DNA of 64,000 bases from NCBI RefSeq assembly GCF_023509015.1, contig NZ_CP094975.1:3775501-3839500 (forward strand). The letters run 5' to 3'. This document shows positions 59,808 to 64,000 of this stretch, in pieces; the stretch's first letter is position 1, and each line of letters begins with the position of its first letter. The DNA comes from Pseudomonas abieticivorans (lineage in GTDB: Bacteria; Pseudomonadota; Gammaproteobacteria; Pseudomonadales; Pseudomonadaceae). A model generated the notes under the pieces. That model made no database searches. It was not told where the DNA came from and saw nothing but the letters and a program-made list of their open reading frames with translations. Made by a program: the position numbers and the translations under genes.

Positions 59808-60587
59808 TCAGCCCTCGTCGTTTTCGTCCAGGCGCCAGTAGCCGGCGGCCTTGACTTGGCCTTCGTTCAGGCCGCGAGCCTGCAACAGCACTTTACGCAC
59901 GCGGCGTGACAGGGCCGCCTCGGTGGCAATCCAGGCGTACAACTCGCCTTTGGGCAGTTCCAGGTCGGTGACCACGCTCTCCAGGTCGCCGGTGTGGCGC
60001 TTGACCCAGATCACTTCCACGCTTGCCGCGCTCTGGAACGCTTGTTTTTCCTCGGCGTTCTCGATTTCCACTACCACCAGGGCAGTGCGGCCGGCCGGCA
60101 GTTCTTCCAGGCGCCGGGCGATGGCCGGGATGGCGGTTTCGTCGCCGATCAGCAAGTAGCTGTCGAAAATGTCCGGCACGATCATCGAGCTGCGCGGCCC
60201 ACCGATGTACAGGTGCTGGCCAGGTTTGCATTGCTCGGCCCAGGTCGAGGCAGGGCCGTCGCCGTGCAGCACGAAGTCGATGTCCAGTTCGCCGCCGGCC
60301 AGGTCGATGCGCCGCGGGGTGTAGTCGCGCATGGCCGGCTTCACGCCGTCTGCGCCGGGCGCGCCGAGCACCATGGTTTCCAGGGCTGCTTGTTCCTCTG
60401 GGGTGCGGGGGAACATCAACTTGATGTGGTCGTCGCTGCCCAAGCTCAGGAAACCTGCCAGCTCTGGGCCGCCCAGGGTGATGCGGCGCATGCGTGGGGT
60501 CAGGTCGACCACGCGCAGCACGTCCAGGCGGCGGCGTTTGATTTCGTGCATGACGCGGTGTACGCCTTGGGTGTTCTCAGCCTTCAT
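59808..60587 (-). CDS. siderophore-interacting protein, YqjH-like ferric reductase
   Basis: A 259-residue NAD(P)H/FAD oxidoreductase. The FAD-binding part shows MRDYTPRRID and GPASTWAEQ; the NAD-binding part begins at YLLIGDETAIPAIARRLEE. YqjH-type enzymes (also named NfeF) reduce ferric siderophores to release iron in the cytoplasm. It overlaps the PadR-type regulator gene by 4 bp. The regulator upstream has a His-rich N-terminus like YqjI, which represses yqjH in E. coli; the function here follows from that pairing. Confidence 0.9.
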   Translation of the reverse strand: MKAENTQGVHRVMHEIKRRRLDVLRVVDLTPRMRRITLGGPELAGFLSLGSDDHIKLMFPRTPEEQAALETMVLGAPGADGVKPAMRDYTPRRIDLAGGELDIDFVLHGDGPASTWAEQCKPGQHLYIGGPRSSMIVPDIFDSYLLIGDETAIPAIARRLEELPAGRTALVVVEIENAEEKQAFQSAASVEVIWVKRHTGDLESVVTDLELPKGELYAWIATEAALSRRVRKVLLQARGLNEGQVKAAGYWRLDENDEG

Positions 60588-61165
60588 TGAGCTTTCTCCT
60601 GGGTCTGTGGGCCGTCGACGATGGCCTTGGCGGTGGTGTTGAGCAGGTCGCGCACACGCAGGATTTCTTCCGGGCTCCAGCGACCATGGTGCAATTGCAG
60701 GGCGTGGCGCAGGTTGTGCACCGCTTCGTGAATCTCGGCTGGGCGGTCGTGGCCGCGCAGCGAGCGTTTGCTCACGTCGATGCGGGTGCGCACGCCGTCC
60801 AGGGCGATGGCCTGGTCCAGCAAGGACTGGCGACCCGCTTGGGTCACGCTGTAGAGCTTTTTGCCGCCTTGGGCATCGCCGCTGATCATTTCGCTTTCTT
60901 CAAGGAAGGTCAGGGTCGGGTAGATCACGCCAGGGCTGGGGCTGTAGGCGCCATCGAACATGCCTTCGATCTGGCGGATCAGGTCGTAGCCGTGGCAAGG
61001 CTGTTCCGCCACCAGGGCCAACAGCAGCAGTTTCAGGTCGCCGGGGGCAAATACCCGTGGGCCGCGGCCGCCGCGCTCACGGCCGGGGCGGCGTTCGAAG
61101 CCATCGCGGCCATCGCCCAGCTCGCGGCCGGAATGGGGGTGGTGGGGGTGGTTGTGCTCTCTCAT
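60584..61165 (-). CDS. PadR-family regulator, YqjI-like, His-rich N-terminus
   Basis: A 193-residue PadR-type winged-helix regulator. The helix-turn-helix region LLLLALVAEQPCHGYDLIRQIE and SPGVIYPTLTFLEE are typical. The N-terminus HNHPHHPHSG can bind metal, as in YqjI (NfeR) of E. coli, a nickel/iron-responsive repressor of yqjH. Here it precedes the ferric-reductase gene in a two-gene operon and has a strong palindrome just upstream, so autoregulation is expected. Confidence 0.9.
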   Translation of the reverse strand: MREHNHPHHPHSGRELGDGRDGFERRPGRERGGRGPRVFAPGDLKLLLLALVAEQPCHGYDLIRQIEGMFDGAYSPSPGVIYPTLTFLEESEMISGDAQGGKKLYSVTQAGRQSLLDQAIALDGVRTRIDVSKRSLRGHDRPAEIHEAVHNLRHALQLHHGRWSPEEILRVRDLLNTTAKAIVDGPQTQEKAQ

Positions 61166-61184
61166 CTCGTCTTCTCCTGTCTAG

Positions 61185-61212
61185 TTAAGATATACCTTAA
61201 GATATATCTTAA
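61185..61212. promoter_or_regulatory. overlapping operator palindromes for the PadR/YqjI-like regulator
   Basis: TTAAGATATATCTTAA at 61197-61212 is a perfect 16-bp palindrome. A near-copy with two mismatched positions, TTAAGATATACCTTAA, lies at 61185-61200; the two share TTAA. They sit about 20-47 bp upstream of the regulator start codon. Confidence 0.75.
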
Positions 61213-61228
61213 TCAGGATCAAGAGCAG

Positions 61229-61310
61229 CTTTAAGCTTCAAGCCTCAAGCTGGACCGACGGGAGCCGGCCTACGGTGCACCACTTGAAGCTTGCAGCTTC
61301 AAACTGGCAG
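61229..61310. repeat. inverted AAGCTTCAAG repeat overlapping a gene end
   Basis: AAGCTTCAAG at about 61233-61242 pairs with CTTGAAGCTT at about 61283-61292, with further AGCTT words around both. The right arm lies within the 3' end of the large gene at 61270, so its last codons are made of repeat sequence. Confidence 0.55.
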
Positions 61311-64000
61311 CGGGTGCCGGCCCCCGGCACTCAGTATTTGCGCCGGGCTGCAAGTAGGGCGTGAGGATCGGCGCCATGCCCTTGAGCACCTGCACCGGCA
61401 GCGCCGAGGTAAATTTGAATGCCTCCGAGGCCCGGCCCGGCACAAACGCGGTCAGGGTGCCGAAGTGGTTGTCGCCGATAAAGAACACGAAGGTGGCCGT
61501 GCGGTTGATGGATTTGGAGCCCAGCACCCGGCCGCGGGCACCAAAGCTTTCGATGCGGTTGTCACCGGTGCCGGTCTTGCCGCCCATCACCAGCGAGGTG
61601 CCATCGGCGGTTTTGAAGCTGCCCGAGACGCGCCGCGCAGTACCGGCGTCCACCACTTGCGACAGGGCTTCGCGCATGGCCCCGGCTACTTCCGAAGGCA
61701 ATACCCGCTTGGCTTTGCTCGGGTCACTGATGATCTGGGTTTCGTAGGGGGTGCCTTCGGCGAAGTGCAGGGAGTCGATGCGCATGACCGGCAGGCGCAC
61801 GCCATCGTTCTGGATGATCCCGATCAGCTCGGCCAGCGCGGCGGGGCGGTCGCCCGAGCTGCCGATGGCGGTGGCCAGGGACGGTACCAGGTGGTCGAAC
61901 GGGTAGCCCAGGCGCTGCCAGCGGCGGTGGATGTCCAGGAAGGCCTCGATCTCGAGCATGGTGCGGATACGGCTGTCACGGGCGCTCTTGTGTTTGCTTT
62001 TGAACAGCCAGCTGTATACCTCTTGGCGTTCGAAGTGGCTGGCGGTGGTGGCTTCGCTGAACTTGGCGTCGGGTTTTTTCATCAGGTAGCCCACCAGCCA
62101 CAGGTCCAGTGGGTGAACCCGAGCGATATAGCCTTGGTCGGGCAGGTCCCAGTGGCCGGGGCCGTAACTGGTGTAGTACTCGCCCAGGCGTTTGTCGGTG
62201 ACGCTGTCGCCTTTTTTCAGGTGCGAACGGACGAAGGTGTTGAAAGTGGCCGGGTCGGCGTCCGGGTACAGGTAGCGGTGCACGGCGGCCAAGTGCGAGG
62301 CGGTAGGGTGCATGCCGTCGAGGAAGGTATCCAGGCGCGCGGCATTGTCCTTGTGTTGGTAGCGCTTCCAGAAGCGCAACAGGAACTCTGTGCCTTCGCG
62401 GTCGGCAAAGCGCGCCAGGTATTCCTGGCGGCGCGGGTCGCCATCGTCCTTGAGCAGTTGCGCGCTGTTATTGGGCGCCTGGTAGGTGCTGTAGCGCACC
62501 AAGTCGCGCATCAGGCGGATAAAGGGCAGGTTGATCGACTCGCGCAGCGCTTCCTTGAGGGTGGGGATACGGCCGTTGTCCTCACGGCGGAAGTTGACGA
62601 AGCTGTGCATGCCGCCGCCGGTGAAAAAGCTTTCACCGGGGCTGGCTGAATACTTGCGCTCCAGCGCTGCCTCCAGCATGGCCTTGAGGTTCTGGTCCTT
62701 ATTTTGGATTAGGTAGTCGACGGCCCAGCGGGTCAGGCGATCGTTTTCGTTGATGTCCACCTTTTTCAGGTCGGCGGGTGCTTGCCCGGCAAAACGGTCG
62801 TGCAGTTCGCTGATGATCTCCAGGTAACTGGTGAGCACGCGCATTTTGGCCGTGGAGCCCAGTTCCAGCTTGCTGCCCTCATTGATATCGAACGGCTGGT
62901 CGGTGCTGTCGGTTTGCACCCGCACCCGATCACCGTCCGGGGTGCGCTCGAACAGAGTGAAGCTGTAGTTCACTTGCGAGGTACTGGTGGGGGTCAGCAA
63001 GTGCTCGCCGATCAGGCCCAGTTGCTGGGCCACGGTGGGGTCGGCAAGTTTTTTGATGTAGTCGGTGGCCTGGCGCTGCAGGTCACTTTGCAAGGTGGTG
63101 GTGGCCGACAGGTCCAGGCGGTCCAGGTCGTACAGTGGCCGGTTGAGCAGCACCGAAAGGCGCGTACGTGCCGCACTGATGCCTTTGTTGGTTTCGATCG
63201 GTTGAATCGTCGGCTGTTGAACCCAGTCGCGGTAGCTGACCTTGCTGGCCAGGGCGGCGTCGCCAAGTTTGCGGTCGATCACGTTATTGGCGGCCAACAA
63301 GCGGATATGGCTGTCGGTCAGTTGCGCCAGTTCGTCGTGGCCCTTGTTCAAAAAGTGCGAAGGCCGGCGCTGGGCAATCATCAAGGACAGCACCTCGCGC
63401 AGGGCCAGGCCGCGGGCAGCCAGCCTGGTCGGGTCGGTGGCGGTGGCGTTGAGGTCCTTGTTGACCTGGTTGAAGTCGGCGCCGTACCACACGCGCAGGC
63501 CCTCGGCCATGCCGTGCACTTCGCCATGGCCGGGTACTGCCGAAAGCGGCACGCTGTTGAGGTAGTCGCGCACGATGCGCTGGCGCGCTTCCAGGGTTTG
63601 CGGGCCGTCTTGGTAAGCACGTACGCTGGCCGAGAGCATTTGGCGAATTTTTTCGCTGCCCGAAACGGTGAGGCCGTCGGGCGAGTGGCGGTACTTTTCC
63701 AGTTGCGTGGCCAAGGTGCTGCCACCTGCAGACTGGCCGGGCAGCGACAGCAATTTGGCCACCTGGGAGTAGGCCGCCATGCCGAAGCGCGGCCAGTCGA
63801 CCGCCGGATTCATCAGCGGTTCGCTGTGGCTGAGCAGGTCGCGGTCTTCGATGAACAACAGGCTATTGACCACCACCGGTGGAATTGACTGGAAACTGGG
63901 GTACAACAGTTGCGGATAGTGAAAACCGTACAGCAATTCGTCGCGGCAGTCGGTAATCGACAAGCCCGCCTGGATTTTCTCGGAGTAGGGCACGAACAGC
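61270..64000 (-). CDS. class A penicillin-binding-protein-like transglycosylase/transpeptidase (5' end outside window)
   Basis: At least 909 codons are visible and the frame stays open to the right edge, so the start is missing. The visible N-terminal part is a glycosyltransferase family 51 domain: LFIEDRDLLSHSEP, then GQSAGGSTLATQLEKYRHSP. The C-terminal half is a penicillin-binding transpeptidase with STAK (SxxK motif) in KLELGSTAKMRVL and the KTG triad in GGKTGTGDN. It probably builds peptidoglycan at the inner membrane face. The catalytic EDxxFxxH pattern is altered to EDRDLLSH. The last residues (ASLKLQASSGAP) come from a repeat. Confidence 0.85.
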   Translation of the reverse strand, partial: LFVPYSEKIQAGLSITDCRDELLYGFHYPQLLYPSFQSIPPVVVNSLLFIEDRDLLSHSEPLMNPAVDWPRFGMAAYSQVAKLLSLPGQSAGGSTLATQLEKYRHSPDGLTVSGSEKIRQMLSASVRAYQDGPQTLEARQRIVRDYLNSVPLSAVPGHGEVHGMAEGLRVWYGADFNQVNKDLNATATDPTRLAARGLALREVLSLMIAQRRPSHFLNKGHDELAQLTDSHIRLLAANNVIDRKLGDAALASKVSYRDWVQQPTIQPIETNKGISAARTRLSVLLNRPLYDLDRLDLSATTTLQSDLQRQATDYIKKLADPTVAQQLGLIGEHLLTPTSTSQVNYSFTLFERTPDGDRVRVQTDSTDQPFDINEGSKLELGSTAKMRVLTSYLEIISELHDRFAGQAPADLKKVDINENDRLTRWAVDYLIQNKDQNLKAMLEAALERKYSASPGESFFTGGGMHSFVNFRREDNGRIPTLKEALRESINLPFIRLMRDLVRYSTYQAPNNSAQLLKDDGDPRRQEYLARFADREGTEFLLRFWKRYQHKDNAARLDTFLDGMHPTASHLAAVHRYLYPDADPATFNTFVRSHLKKGDSVTDKRLGEYYTSYGPGHWDLPDQGYIARVHPLDLWLVGYLMKKPDAKFSEATTASHFERQEVYSWLFKSKHKSARDSRIRTMLEIEAFLDIHRRWQRLGYPFDHLVPSLATAIGSSGDRPAALAELIGIIQNDGVRLPVMRIDSLHFAEGTPYETQIISDPSKAKRVLPSEVAGAMREALSQVVDAGTARRVSGSFKTADGTSLVMGGKTGTGDNRIESFGARGRVLGSKSINRTATFVFFIGDNHFGTLTAFVPGRASEAFKFTSALPVQVLKGMAPILTPYLQPGANTECRGPAPAASLKLQASSGAP

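Noticed and set aside
1..64000. CRISPR arrays, tRNA or rRNA genes, insertion sequences and prophage genes
   Set aside because: None was seen by reading; the only repeats are short REP-type palindromes and operator-sized dyads.

Overview
The window is a GC-rich, densely coded stretch of Pseudomonas chromosome. The gene content and order (opdH-tctCBA / tctDE, ygfZ, sdhE-ygfX, nadB, algU-mucA-mucB-mucD, lepA-lepB-rnc-era-recO-pdxJ, nrtR-pncA-pncB-nadE, lon, gcd-oprB) are those of the genus. The missing mucC, bglX beside a dctBD-type pair, and the lon/gcd/oprB order point to the P. putida side of the genus rather than P. aeruginosa; this is from memory of gene order, not a search. Two families of short extragenic palindromes (a GTAGGAGCGG...CCGCGAA type and a TGTGGGAGC type) sit between genes. 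No tRNA, rRNA, insertion sequence, prophage or CRISPR array was seen.

Layout: 1-1050 holds a gene end, a small unknown gene and a flavin reductase. 1153-5728 is a C5/C4-dicarboxylate module: an MHS-family permease with a sigma-54 promoter and paired upstream dyads, followed upstream by a DctD-like activator and DctB-like kinase. 5837-11101 has bglX, a lipoprotein and a methyltransferase. 11168-17749 is a tricarboxylate uptake system: porin plus TctCBA, divergent from the TctDE two-component system. 17746-22001 holds HDOD, ygfZ, sdhE, ygfX and nadB. 22589-26481 is the AlgU envelope-stress operon; between mucB and mucD there is a promoter-hairpin-terminator arrangement that looks like a small RNA or attenuator. 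26710-32990 is the lepA to pdxJ housekeeping cluster. 33055-40698 carries an amidohydrolase, an MFS transporter, a decayed transporter scrap, two LysR regulators, glyA and an AbrB-type membrane protein. 40702-44193 is the NrtR-controlled NAD salvage cluster. 44198-45894 is cmoB-cmoA. 46182-46926 is a small AT-richer islet with a GNAT-like protein and a 56-residue protein. 46996-49912 has a chagasin-like inhibitor and Lon. 50198-54538 is a four-gene envelope operon (cupredoxin, membrane c-di-GMP phosphodiesterase, DUF3034 protein, truncated haemoglobin lipoprotein). 54602-58505 is gcd and oprB. 58902-61165 includes a VF530-like protein, a Pr6Pr-like membrane protein and a YqjH/YqjI-type pair. 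A class A penicillin-binding-protein-like gene runs off the right edge.

Shared regulatory themes: A-rich AANAANAA (Hfq/Crc-type) motifs lie just upstream of the starts of the dicarboxylate permease, the tricarboxylate porin, tctC and one LysR gene, suggesting that organic-acid uptake is under catabolite repression control. The most unusual protein-level system is the cupredoxin / EAL / DUF3034 / globin operon, which reads as a periplasmic redox or gas input coupled to c-di-GMP breakdown.
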